DNA from: Dromaius novaehollandiae
Taxonomy: Eukaryota; Chordata; Aves; Casuariiformes; Dromaiidae
Assembly (NCBI RefSeq): GCF_036370855.1
Contig: NC_088099.1
Span: 77,231,218 to 77,295,217 of the forward strand
Direction of reading: 5' to 3'
DNA length: 64,000 nucleotides
Each line of letters opens with the position of its first letter. Position 1 is the first letter of the stretch. Of this stretch, positions 24,883 to 37,503 are shown in pieces. The position numbers and the translations under genes are program-made. The notes under the pieces were generated by a model. That model was not told where the DNA came from and did no database searches. It was given only the letters and a program-made list of their open reading frames with translations.

Positions 24883-26580
24883 CCTTTTCACCACGAGGAC
24901 AGTCAGGTATTGGTACAGATTGCCCAGAGAGGTTGGGGAGTCTCTATCCTTGGAGAATTTTGAGCTCTGACTGGATTAAGTCCTGAGTAATCTTATCTGA
25001 CCACATAGCTGATCCTGCTTGGAGGAGGTTGGACTGGGTGACCTCTTGAGGTTCCATCTAACCTGAATTGTCTTATGATTCTATGTGATTTTATTATAGC
25101 AGTCACTTTCTTTTCAGTAAGTTTGAAGAACTGTGGAAAAAAAGTATTTTTTCAAAGTTTACATTATGTCTCATTTCAATCTTAAGTACTTTTTTTTTAT
25201 TTGTGCTAAATATGATTTGATATACATGAAACAAATTGTGTCTGACACAGAAGACTTTAAAGTTTTTGAGTCTATGATCACAAGACATTTTGATAATTAC
25301 CTATTTTTCCCCAAGTACAAATACTGCCCTGCTCATTTGGGCAAATATTTATTCCTCTCCCCCATTTTAATTCGAGATGAAATGAATAAAGTGTGACTTG
25401 CTAACAAGTAAATAGTTATTTTACATACTGTGTATAATTTGAAAATAAAAAGTAATTTTTGAATTGAATGGATTACTTGTGTTCAACCACTATTCATTAT
25501 CTATTTTCATTTTATATCTTGGCTGTTTGAGAGGACCTAAGAATACATTCCTCAAGTTGGTGTTAGATGCAGTTATTACATTTTCTGGTTTTTAAAGTTC
25601 TTGAACAGCCCTTACAATAGCCTCATGTGAGCTAAAAATAAACTTCAGACTGTTCATATTAATTGGGTAATAACAGGCTACAGAAAAAGGCAGTATCCAG
25701 CTATGATGAAAACAGGAAGTTCTTTACACAAGCTGCCCTTTCCAGATAGGTATGAATTCTTAAAGGCTTAACTAAAATAATAATCCCTCAAAGTTTTTAA
25801 TAAAAGTAGAGAGTTGCCTATTGTTCACAGCTCAGTGGAGAGAAAAAACATGTACCCCAGTACATTGTGAAAGATTTTCTGTGTTCTGGGAAACAATGCT
25901 ATTTCTATTTAGTTATTAGTAAACCTGATTTCAATTTTAAGTCCTGCAATGGATCTGCAAAAAGGTATCTTAGCCCTATCCAGCAAAGCTTTAAGCCTGG
26001 GAACGTGGTGGATTGCAATGCAGAAGCTGCCTCTGGTTGACTGGGGTCAGAACAGAGTGCTGAAATCTTGTCATGGATGTTGAAGCTTTCTGTGCATCAG
26101 CATTTTTCAGTAAACCACATTTCTCCTCCAAAGCAGTAGTGGCCTTTCCACCTTCTCTAGAGGATCAGAGACGGCAACATGGCTCTTCCCTAAGAAGCAG
26201 CAACTGAAGCAATAGCTAGATCTAGACCACACTCAGAGAGGTTTTGCTAGAGACACGCTACTATTTCAATGGTAAGAAATAGTTAAAAGAAATAACCCTA
26301 AAGAAGGCCTGGGTTTTGGAAGCAAGAAGCCTAAAGCCAATAGGCTGAGTGAAACAACAGAGACGAAGGGTGGGAGACAGAAGTGCATTCACCACATTCT
26401 GCTTCTGTTACCAAGTCCTTCTAGGTTGGTATCTCAGACTAGATAAAAACCCCACATGAGGAATGGTATACTTCACCATTTCTAGAGCTATTGTTTCCAG
26501 TTTTCTTCAGGTTTAGGTAGACATCTGATCATTTCCTCCCTGGTCACATTTTCATGTTTTACTTTGCAGTCAACAAGAAC

Positions 26581-26617
26581 TATACGCGTGCGCGCATGCT
26601 TGTGTGTGTATGTACAT
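26581..26617 (+). other. Alternating purine-pyrimidine, CpG-dense tract (Z-DNA candidate)
   Basis: Strict pyrimidine-purine alternation runs 26581-26599, including CGCGTGCGCGC with four CpG dinucleotides. After a break at 26600, it resumes from 26601 to 26617 as TG repeats. Such sequence is the classic substrate for left-handed Z-DNA. Four CpGs within ten bases are notable in DNA where CpG is otherwise sparse. Confidence 0.75.
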
Positions 26618-26969
26618 TTTTAGTAAAAGCTTTGTGTCTAGCAATTAATCTCATGATTCAAGCCACTGGGACTCTAAGGCCTATAGTACATGTGTTTTAA
26701 GTAAGCTTTGACCTAAATAGAAAGTAGTTAAATTTTTATGGGTGTTGAGCATTTGCAGTCTTTTTGACTTCAAGGATAAGCAGCAATTCCAAAGGTCAGG
26801 CCATTTTTATTTATATAAAAATATATGCGTTAGTGGAAAAAGTTTTGTCCTTCCTGCTTGTCTTTCCATACAATAGGTTCTGCCTTTCCAGAACCCACAG
26901 CTGGACTTAACTGGTAGAATGCAAATCTATACCAGATTATTGCAAAATCTTTCACTGGATGACCAAAAA

Positions 26970-27046
26970 ACAGAGTAAAATATATAAATTATATGTTATA
27001 GAAATGTAGTATATATTACATAAAACATATAATAAAGTATATATTT
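26970..27046. repeat. AT-rich low-complexity tract
   Basis: Repeated TATATAAATTATA-type words with almost no G or C. It is low complexity only. Confidence 0.75.
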
Positions 27047-28346
27047 TCTGAGGGAACTGGGTAGTTCATGATCATAATCATAATACAACAATTTACCCCC
27101 TTTTTTTTTGTGCCAGACAACAGAATGGGAACTCAGGGTTGACTTCTGCTAGCCTATGAAATTAACTCGTGTTAGATTAAGCTCTGTGAAGAAGAATAGA
27201 AAATGTGCCATTCCACAAAGCCATATTGCATGTGATTTAAGGATAGAGAATTCTGCTCTTCTGACGGCATAATGAAATACAAGATTAAATTAAGTCAAAT
27301 GCCAAAGTTAATTTGTGTTTCACTATTTCCTAATCTGTGCCTGACAGCCCATGGTGCTGTCAGTCCTTTCCTAACACTGTGTGATAGACAGTGAGGCTAC
27401 AATATTAAACATGCCTGGAAATGTCCCAAGCCACTGAGGCCATCTCAGCCCTCTAATGCCCAGTAGATCAAATTTTGCCATCCAAAATCTTACTCCCTCA
27501 CTTTCTTCATGCCAGAGATATTTTCTTTGAACAGAATGCCTATTGAAATCTAACATTTAAATGATTGCATGGACTGTTTATTTATTTACTTTGTTATTAA
27601 CAATCATGTTACTGAGTGATAAGACTTTTAAAATAGAATTTTTAGAGGGTAAACTTAGTCTATGTGGAAATCTCATTATGGCCTTACAGATAGCGAATAT
27701 TACAAATGCACTCCTTTTTCTATCACAATTAGTTTTAGGATTTACCACTGAAGATAAGACAGCAATAGGAAGAAGGAAACTGTAAAAAATTAACCATCAT
27801 GGAATGACCTGTCTCTGTGCTAGCAAACTCTCTTACCCTGTGGAAGGTGCTGTTAATTTGCAAGTAGGGAAGCTGTCTGCCAGGGTTATTTCTTTGCTCT
27901 GAGTTTGTCTCTACGTTCCTTGGCAGAGGGAAAGGCTGGCCAAGGCGATGCCCACTGAGGAAAGCAAAGACTACGCCACCTCAGCACACCTGTGTATGCT
28001 CGAGGTGGGAGAAGGTCCCAGCCTGCAGGGAAAAGCAGTGAGAAGAGGCTCATGGCAAGGGTCTGGGAGTCTGCAGCTGCAGGGGAAAGGTATCTGTGAG
28101 GAGCAGGTGTGCAGTCAGGCTGGTGATGTGAGAGGAAGAGAAGCTTCCTAGGGACCTGTGGGGCCCAGGCCCTCTCTACTGCTATTGCCACTGAGTGGAC
28201 TGAAGCTGAGCATGGAAGCAAGGACCTGGTACATGGTAAGCTGGGGTGGGGGAAGCTGTTTATAAACTGTTTTCATTGTTGTTCTATCTCATACAGCCAC
28301 TATGAATTTTCTCTATTTAAAAAGTTCAGTATTCCATTTTTGAGTC

Positions 28347-28370
28347 TTTTTTTTTTTTTTTTTTTTTTTT
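28347..28370 (+). repeat. Poly-T run (T24)
   Basis: Twenty-four T residues. Neither flank matches a retroelement I recognise, so the run may be slippage or the reversed tail of an old, unrecognisable insertion. Confidence 0.9.
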
Positions 28371-31300
28371 GAATTTAAGAGCTTTTGGTCTTCTTTGGAG
28401 AGCCCACTCTGAAGAAAAGGTCTAGCTAGATCTGCCTTGAAGCTCTGGTTGGTCTAGGGTGCTGCAGCCCACCCAAGAAATGTAGAGAAGATGTTTTTCC
28501 TCAGCCCCTTCTTCTTCTTGACTGCTAGTAAAGAGCACTTGTGCGCACAAGTGAGTATCCAGTGCATGCAGCTTCCCTCTGTATGCACCAAATGCTATTT
28601 TGAGTACACCGATACGGTGTTCTGGATGTAGGATCACCTTAATTGCATTTGGGGGGTTCAAACTTTCTTTGATATGCTAACAGGATAAATTACAGCAGCT
28701 TAAGCATGCCAGGTTGGAGAAGTGTCATTTTCTTAGGTCAGGACCCAGCCAGCCAGCAGTGATAGAGGATGTTGCCTGCCTGAGTAGGGGCATGCCTCAG
28801 CCTAGCCATGGCTGTCCTTGTGTCTTGTCGTACTGACTGATCACTGGTGTCTTTTCACCACTCTTTTCCTTGCATCACTGGGATGCCAGCTGTACCTCTG
28901 GGGAAGCTCTCACCCACCTTTCAGGGAGTACACTCTTTCAGAGCATGGCCCTGCCTCTGAGGCCTTTTATAGGAATCTGTGTGTATGTGGTAAACATGGT
29001 ACGACACAATTCTGTCTCACCCAGCATTTTCAGCATGTGTTTGCATGAGAAAAGAAATGTCAGTGTGTATTTTCCCTGCTAAATGAAATCATGTTAGGCT
29101 TTTATGTTTGCTCTGACTTGGATGCTTTTTATCTAATTCTGCCCATCCAATAAAATGATCTCTGAAATTAAGATGTTTGAAAGTCAGAATTGACTATTTC
29201 CACTCAGCAGGATAGAACACAGTCATATTATCAAATAATGATGATGTTGATTTACTGTTAACAAATTCTTCATGGAAGCTAAACACATTAGACAGTCTAT
29301 GCAGATGATACTGGTATAAACCCAGACCAACGGACAAACCATTGTCATTATGATCTTATCACACACTTATAATTCTCAAACTGGAAAAGAACTGGTACTT
29401 CATGTATTAATTAAATGACTGTCTGGTCCTCAAAGGCTTAGTATCGTGTTTCAGAAATAAATAACTCTCATAATTCTTGCTATATATGACTGGAGAAGGC
29501 TTCTTTGTAAACTTAAGATAAGGTTTCCTGTGGAATCTCCTCAGATTTAAAAATTGGAAGTCACGTCATTCCCTACTTGTTTTGGCTATGTTTAGCTTGT
29601 GGATTACAATGAGTATTTCCACTTTTAACCACTTCCTGCTCCAGCGTATTTCTGTTTGCTGCTGCTCTAGCTGTACTAAGTCCCAGCTTGGACTGCTGTG
29701 TCGAGTGCAAACACCTGGGAAGATGCAGTTCTCTAAAGCTTAAAGCCTGGTGTGAGACACCTCCAAAGGAAGGGAAGGGGGAGAAGACAATGCCATGTAT
29801 ACAGAATTATCACAGAGGCTTGTTGGTCTGATGTCCTTTTGGCATGTAGCACTTTATTTACATTAAAAACATTTAGTTTTAAAATTTTGTGAAGTAAAAT
29901 TTCATGGTAGCAATATGGAAAAGAGATTTGTTGGGATTTATTATAGAGGAGAAAAAAAGAGAGGAAAGCTGGGAAAAGGTGAAGGGATGATATAGAGCAT
30001 GTTGCTTTAGGGACAGGGACAATAAAACTGAATGGCTGTTGTGTCACAGAGACTCCTGGAGGAGGAGAAGAAGGTGCCTAGCTAGCGATCAGGTGTGACA
30101 CAGTTCAGTGACAGATCTGAACATGTGTCCCAGCTCTTGCTGCTCCCCATCTGCAGTAAGAGAAAGAGGCTGCTGGATTTCTGGCCCCAGGATTTCTCTC
30201 TGATTCTTTGTCTTCTTTGTTTGCACTTTATTAATTCCTGTCTCCTAACAGATAATATTACAGCATCCCCTTTATTTCGTTAGATTGCCAAAACCTTTGG
30301 TGACACAGAATGGCAATGCTTGTGATGGTCATTTAGGTTCTTCTTTGCATTTTCATACTGTTCAGATTCAGGACGTTAACCTATTTAGATCGGCATATGT
30401 GGGAACACAGCTGCTGAAAATTTCTTCGAAGGGTCTTTTTTAACTACTGAGGAAGTTGAGATGTAACTGGAAAAAGAACTTCACTAGATCTCTTTACCTT
30501 CTTTTGTCCTTGCATAGAATTTCCTTTTCAATTGATGGTTGGTTTTGAAGGGTTGGAGAGTTCTCCACTCCCCCATCTGGCTTCATAAACCATAATTAAG
30601 GTGCAAAGACTTCAGGCCTTAAGCTAAGATGGCACAATCATGGTGGTTTTGACAGATAAACACGGTGAAAATGTCAGATAAGAACATTGTGGGCGAGGTC
30701 CTGTCCATAAAGACCTTTTTTGTTGTCTCTTGCTGCCTGAGAACACTGAGCAGGGAGAGAAGAGGAGACCTTTCTGACTGCAGATGCTTCTGCTTTGCAG
30801 AATGCCTGTGTGAAACAGTGCTATAGTGTATTGTGGGAGAAAGGACAAAAAAGTTCTCAGCCACTGCTAGGAAGGAATGGGATTGGACAACAAAAGAAAG
30901 GTGAGGGCACAAAGAAAATCGTGGGATGGGAAAGGGAACATGTGGAAGGAGTAGAGCTAAAAATAGAGATGCAACTGATAATCAGAATTGTAACATGTTA
31001 GGGTAGAGCTGGGGGGGAATAGCTACTGTTTTTCAAGGTAACTTCAAAGTAAACTGAAGTCAAGGCAGGACTAAAGCAATTATTTACTTTATATATACAC
31101 TTTTATATCTACTTTATATATGACCCCTTGATAAACTTCACCAAAATTAAAAAAAAATCCTTAAAAAATGCAATCTGAAATGTCAACAATAGCATGAAAA
31201 TTTTGAATAAAATGACAATTTTCTGAAAAAATTATCATGCTGGTTGTAAAGCTTTTTTTTTGCGAAATTGTTTATTAGAAAAAATTTGTGGCAATCTCCT

Positions 31301-34300
31301 CTTATTATATTACCTAGTTTTGCTGATGGCAGTGCAGGCTCATTCCCAAATTGATGTGGTTTCTAGTGTTTACCTAATCCACTATTAAATGTTCTCCCAT
31401 TTAATTCACTTTCACAGGACAGTGAAAGTTTTCCTTACTATTAAGCTTCAATTTATGTCACTTAATTATTTCCTTGTTATTTGTGTAATACTCTTGTATC
31501 TCTCTAAATAATTCTGCTAATGAAACATTTCAGAATTTACACATTCTAAAGAGTTGTAGTAGATGTAATCATAACTTAACTGTCATTTAGCCAGCACTCT
31601 ACACGTATTTCTCTTTTCATTTTTTCTCTTAGTTTAGTGTCCCGTAATTATATTTGTAGCTTTTCTTTGACCTTAATCCAATTTGTCTACTTTTTAGGGG
31701 TAATTAGATGCTGATAGCATAAACACATTTGGTCAAATTCCGCGTGTTATGTGAAGAAGCATCTCCTTTTGTTTCTTTGAACCCATCTCCTGCTAGCTTC
31801 TCTTAATGGCCTCTACTTCTTGTGAATGAAAAGGCAGTGAGCCACCTTCCCTGTATCACCTGTGGTGTGATTATTTTATATTCTGTAACTGTTTTGTCGT
31901 TCCTTTCTCTTTGCTTCTAAAGTTATTTGTACTGTTATTTTTGTATGGGAAAGAAGTTAGGTTTGTTCCACTAGTGACTGCTGGAACAGTATGCTTTCCT
32001 TTCTTCAGGAGTTGAGCTATCTCTGGTTTTCACTGATCTTCTAGTGTTTCTTTAGTTATAATTCTCTGTGTAATGACTTTAACAGTTTCTAATGCTTGCC
32101 TCTCATCTATGAGTATACACACACCTAATCTGTCAAAATAATATTAATGTGGCAAAGTGAAAATCTTAAAAAGAAAGGAAACACAGAGCATCAGTTGCCT
32201 GGGCAACATTAACTTTGACCTCTTTCACTTATACAAAGTATCTTTAATTTATGATCATACTCTCTCTCTTTTTTTTTTTTTACTTAGCATTCTCTCTCAC
32301 TAAATGCAAGGATAGATAACACTCTGTGGTAAAAATCATTCACATTTCTTCCTTTCCTTATCCTTTAGTTGTAGCATCCTTATTTAACAGGAAGGGAAAA
32401 TATCTGAGAGAGAACTTTTTATGAGGTGACATAACAACTTTTTCTGAGGTTAGGAAAACATCTGGCAGCATTCAGACTCCCTGCACCACTCCAGTCTTCA
32501 AGCTTGGCCTTGAGCATGCTTGGGAGCACATACCTCTCAGTGACCTTGCTTGCAGACCTGAGGAGTCAGAGAGCACTCCTGAACGCTAGGACCTAAACCA
32601 AAACAGACCAAAAATGAGGACTAGAAAGTATTTATCTGTTGGGTTCAGGGAGGTAAATCCTTCACTTCAGTAGAAGACAGAAGTTGGGCTTCCCATTTCT
32701 TTTATGCATAATCCTCGTACCCTTTCCAGTATGAAAATTTCAAATTGGGTATTTCAGCACAGGTTTCTGCCAGTTCACTCAATGAAATGAAGATTAATTG
32801 CTGCACTGTCTATCTGCTTCCCTTTGCAGGCCAGACTCTGGAAGATGATATGACCCATAGCACAGAAACCGTGATATGTACTATGTACAAGTGTATTGAT
32901 TTTGTATGTGTTGATTTTAAGGGTCACCCTAAGGTTGTCTACAAAACTAGCAGTGGTCTCTATTGGCACTGAGCCTTCAAGGGTGGCTTTAGGTAAGGCC
33001 AGATAGCATCATGTGTGATGTGCGGATCTCTCTGATATAGTAAGCATGTACAGCTGTCATCTTGGACTGACAGTATTTAACTGTTTTCCATGTGCTGTTC
33101 CTTAACATGCCTCCATAATGTTATGCTCTCAAGCTACTTAATACATCTGTGATACTTTATAAAAAATTATTTCCTCTTCTAATCAAGAGGAGCACTTATT
33201 GCAAGTAGAACAATATTATGATGCAAGATACTCTTTGTTATTCTCTTCCCCCTGCCAAACCTTTCATTTCTCATTCTGAATTCAGTCATTATGTGGCAAT
33301 TGTTTACTCAGTCAGTGAATGGCTTTGCATATGGTTACACATAAGCTCAACAGTGTTGCTCCCCCCTGCCCTCGAACCAGTCCTTGCTAAGTGCTTCATG
33401 CCCTGTTGCCTCCCTTCACTGACTCCCCGTGGAATTTTGTCTGAACTGTTGCAAAGAGCTGTTCTGCAGGAGGAACAAGCAAGGGCAACCGCCAGTGCAA
33501 GGAGCAAGGCACTCCCTTATATAAAGTTGTGTAGTTCATTTTTCAGTATTTTTGCAAAAATAGCAGACATGATGAGTGTGTAGTTTCCAAATTTGTAAAT
33601 AAATCATGATTCAGTTCCACTTAGAGAATGATTCCCTCAAGTGGTAGGGATTTCTTGCATTATTGGATTTGATTCTCCAGTCTTGGATTCTTGTATAACA
33701 GCCTATGCTTTATCAAATGTGAAACAAGAACCTGAAGCTTTGCTTCAAGATGTGAAGCTTTTCTCTCAGTGAAAGATTATAAGGTTTCCAGGCAGAGTGG
33801 CAAAAATTAACACATGATCTGAAGGCATTTAAAAATCAAATGTTGAGAACTGGTCTATCATAGAGAAGCTTGAAAAGAAACAAAACCTGTAACTACTAGA
33901 GGCTATCATGAGTGTTTCGTTTTTTTGTTTACTGTGAGATAATTAAAGGAATTCTCTGATAAAGGTTATTCTTTCCAGCTTGTAGTCATAGAAGGATGCC
34001 AGGAAAACTGGGGAAAATTTGAATTCAATGAGCCTTGGAAAAACAAACAAGAAAAGACCCTGTCTCTATTTTGTGAACTTTTCATTAGTAAGTATTTGTG
34101 AACATTAGGGATTTCTGTAAATTCTTTCAAGCAAAGCAGACTTTTGGTCATACTATATAGTTTCATTAATGCATTTATTTAATTTTTTCTTGCTCATGGT
34201 TCTGCTATGACAGAAAAGCTTGATGTTTTGGCATCCAGTAATATTTTTGTTTAGGTCCTGTAAGCAAATGATGCTAGGCACAAAATTATTTTAATTTTGT

Positions 34301-36594
34301 CTAAATACATTTGGGATTCTTACTATTCATTTTGTTATTGGCACTCACAGAATCAAAACCAAATAATGTGTTTGCAATAACATCAAACAATATTTGACAT
34401 TTGTTTCATTGAATGATTCAGAAAGGTATTTGACACTCTCTTGACTGTGTCTAGGAATAATTGTGAGTTTATGAAAACGAGAGTGGAATTATTCACTAAA
34501 CAGCTAGTCATCTCTGAAAAGAGTATAGCAACTAGCCCCTTTCAATAAAATTTTGTTTTAACAGAAATTTATTCATTAGAGACAGGAAGTAAACAGTAGG
34601 CCTAACAATTCCTACAGAAGAAGCTACCAGGCAATGTGATTAGGCAAGATTTTATATTTTGAGCTTTACATTTCAGCTTAATCCTGTTTCATATTAGTGT
34701 GCTACCATACATAACTGCGTTTCACAGGATCCTTGAAGGGATTCAGTCTGCTGTGGAATAAACCAAACTGGTTAATTGATGTGTGTTGCTCTATCTGAGG
34801 TCACTGATGTACTGTGTATACAAATAGTAACTGCAAAGGGAGCGAATGAGGCCACGCTGAGTTATATCTAACCAGGAATTTTTAAAAACAGGTCTTGGTC
34901 TTTGTCTTGCTAAATGAAGAAAACAAGGATTATTCCAAAACATTGATCTGATGTCCTAGAAATACAGGTGGGTCTAATAGGCAGGCAAGCAAATAGTGAA
35001 TTAGTTAATATGAAAAGAATAGTTGATTCTATCTGACTGATGCCACAACTCAGGAAACAATTTGTGAAGTAATGTAATTTATCTGATCATTCTTATTGAT
35101 CGGGACAGGAGGACTGTAATGGGTAATGTTACTGACATGCAACAGTTAACAAAGTCTGGGACAGAGTCAGTTAAAGCTATTTGGTGAGGAGAGATGGTAA
35201 CTACGTTGGGGGTTTCAGTCTGGTTAGACTGGGTTTGAAATGTCAGATCCTTATTTCATCTTGGGACTGGATTACATGTTGTTACCAATTTAAGATTTGG
35301 GAACCATGTAATATTATTCATTGTTTATAACTTACAGATAGAATGAATATGGCTTAAAGGTCATTTGCTGAAAAGATTCATCATATAAACACAGAAATAA
35401 CTGGGTGATGGTTTTAGTGTCATTATTATGGTGGTGGATATTATAGTCTTCTCAGATTTTCACAGGATATTCAGTCAGACTCGTTGAAGCTGAATTTAAG
35501 TGCTGATACTTTTTGCTTGCTCCTAATGATTAAGAATAGTGGATAGGTACATACATTAAATTTCAGTGCAATTGTCCCATGGATAACTATACTGTAAAAT
35601 TTATTTAGCATAGGAGAGTCCCAAATTCAGCAAGAAATAAAAGTGGCTAGGTTATTTTCTTTTTCTCATTGAATTCTATGAAAACCTGAGGAGGAATTGC
35701 ATGGGCTGTGTGCTTTTGACATCATTAGAACTCAGAAGTAGAGAGCGGCATTTCCACAAATAAATATACAACTTCAGCATAAAAGAAGCTGCCAGAAAAA
35801 TCTGAAAAACAATTTGCCTGACATAAAGTATCAAATGGTAAAAGTACTGCTTTGTTTTTTTTTGCTCAAGTACTGGTCTATTTCAGAGACAAGAAAAAGA
35901 GTTTGATTTTAACAGGACAACTCCAGGCATGAAACTAAACAGTGCATGAATTATTAGTTAGTTTAAGATAATGTATACAGTAAGCATTCATGTCTGGACA
36001 GACATATTCAAAACCAATTACAAGTAGCTGATACTAAAAAGAAGTTATCAGGATGCATGGGCCTTAGTGCTTTGCTTTGAGGAGGAAAAATACTGTCATA
36101 CTATCCAATAAAACACTTATCATAACTGATACTGATTGCCCTAACCTTACTCTGCAGAAAGCAGTATGGGAAGTTGCTACTCTCTCCCTGCTTCTGCGCC
36201 TGGCACATGAATGCCTAGCCAAGGAGATTGGTTGATATTTTGGCATAGAAAGCACCACATTCTCTCCTGCCAAATCTAGATAGTTTGTATATGCAGGTGA
36301 AGTGTTACTCTCATTGGCTTTTGGGATATCATTCTCAGTCTCCTATAAATCCTCACATGTGCAGGAAAATAGGAAAAATCTGTCCTTTTTAATAAGTGCA
36401 GATATTTATTTGTGCCCATCCACAGATATACCACATATTTATGGCATATTGATATTCTGGCTTGCAATATGAAGGCGGTTACTTTCTTATGACATTTAAC
36501 CTGACACTCAAAAATTGCAGCCTCTACTTTCTTACTGATAGGTCCTAAAGAGGAATTATGAATGAGTTAAAATCTACTGTAATTTCTTTCCATG

Positions 36595-36615
36595 CATTCC
36601 TTCTGTGAAGGAATG
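36595..36615. other. Perfect 9-bp inverted repeat with 3-nt loop
   Basis: CATTCCTTC, loop TGT, GAAGGAATG. Pairing stops outside the stem, so it is too short for a microRNA precursor. Confidence 0.85.
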
Positions 36616-37478
36616 ATGGAAAAATAGGCTTTACAAATAATCTCAGAGTCATGGAAAGTATCATTTATAGTGAAATCTAACACTTTTTAAAAAAGTTTTT
36701 TATTCATATCTGCCATTTTTTCGTAAGTAAGCACTACTGACACATATTTAGAGGCATTCCTACCTTGCCCCTTCTTTAACTCAACAATTTTCATTTGGAG
36801 AAATGTAATCGTTGCTGGAGACTGACTCCCAGAACTGAATTTACTATTTGGTGCATTGTCAGATTCATGAGTTTTGCCCAGTGTTTATCATACCTAAAAT
36901 TGTTTCAGCAAAGTCTACTGGATTTTATTTAAATGTAAGAGACTGAATCTCACTTACGCAAATATATACTGGAGAGATATACGCCTTGCTATCACATATA
37001 CTGAAAGAGAATAGCTTTAGAACAAGTTTCCTCTTTAAACATTTCTTCAAATGCTTATAGTTTTGAATATCGTAGTTTACCTGTGAGTTAAGCACATTCA
37101 TAGGGCTAAAATGTTATAAAAGGAGCAAAATGAATCTACCTTCCCTGAAACTTTTCAAATAACTTCCTGATTTTTTTTCTGCTTTTCTTCATGTCCAGCT
37201 AATCATTCTGTAGAATAGAAATTGATAACTATCTTGGGAGTCTTTGCTTTCTTCCGAATCTGCTAGAGGGTGGTTTCCGAAATTGTCAGATGTGCGAATT
37301 GCTCTTAGTTGAACTGTTGGGAGACACAGGCTGTGGGTCAAAGTGGTCTGTCACTTATGTAGGACTATTTTTTAATGACCATTTTGAGATTTTAAATGCA
37401 CAAAAGCTTTTGGGATATACTGCAGAGCACTGAATATCCTTCTCTATGTTTCTCCATTTCCTCTATAAATTTTCTGTG

Positions 37479-37503
37479 TTTTTTTTTTTTTTTTTTTTTT
37501 TTT
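37479..37503 (+). repeat. Poly-T run (T25)
   Basis: Twenty-five T residues. No retroelement body is recognisable beside it. Confidence 0.9.

Larger units (their letters stand above)
24292..25090 (+). mobile_element. Degraded 5'-truncated CR1 LINE
   Basis: A second + strand CR1, more damaged than the one at 7.6 kb. It starts in the distal ORF2 region equivalent to KCKVLHLGR (here KKCEVLHLG). Translated pieces with frame changes include [18 protein letters not shown] at about 24547-24600, then [16 protein letters not shown]. The 3' UTR has TTGGACTGGGTGACCTCTTGAGG and ends in the CR1-type terminal words TCTTATGATTCTATG near 25070-25085. A 16-bp direct duplication lies inside it at 24851-24882. 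Confidence 0.93.
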
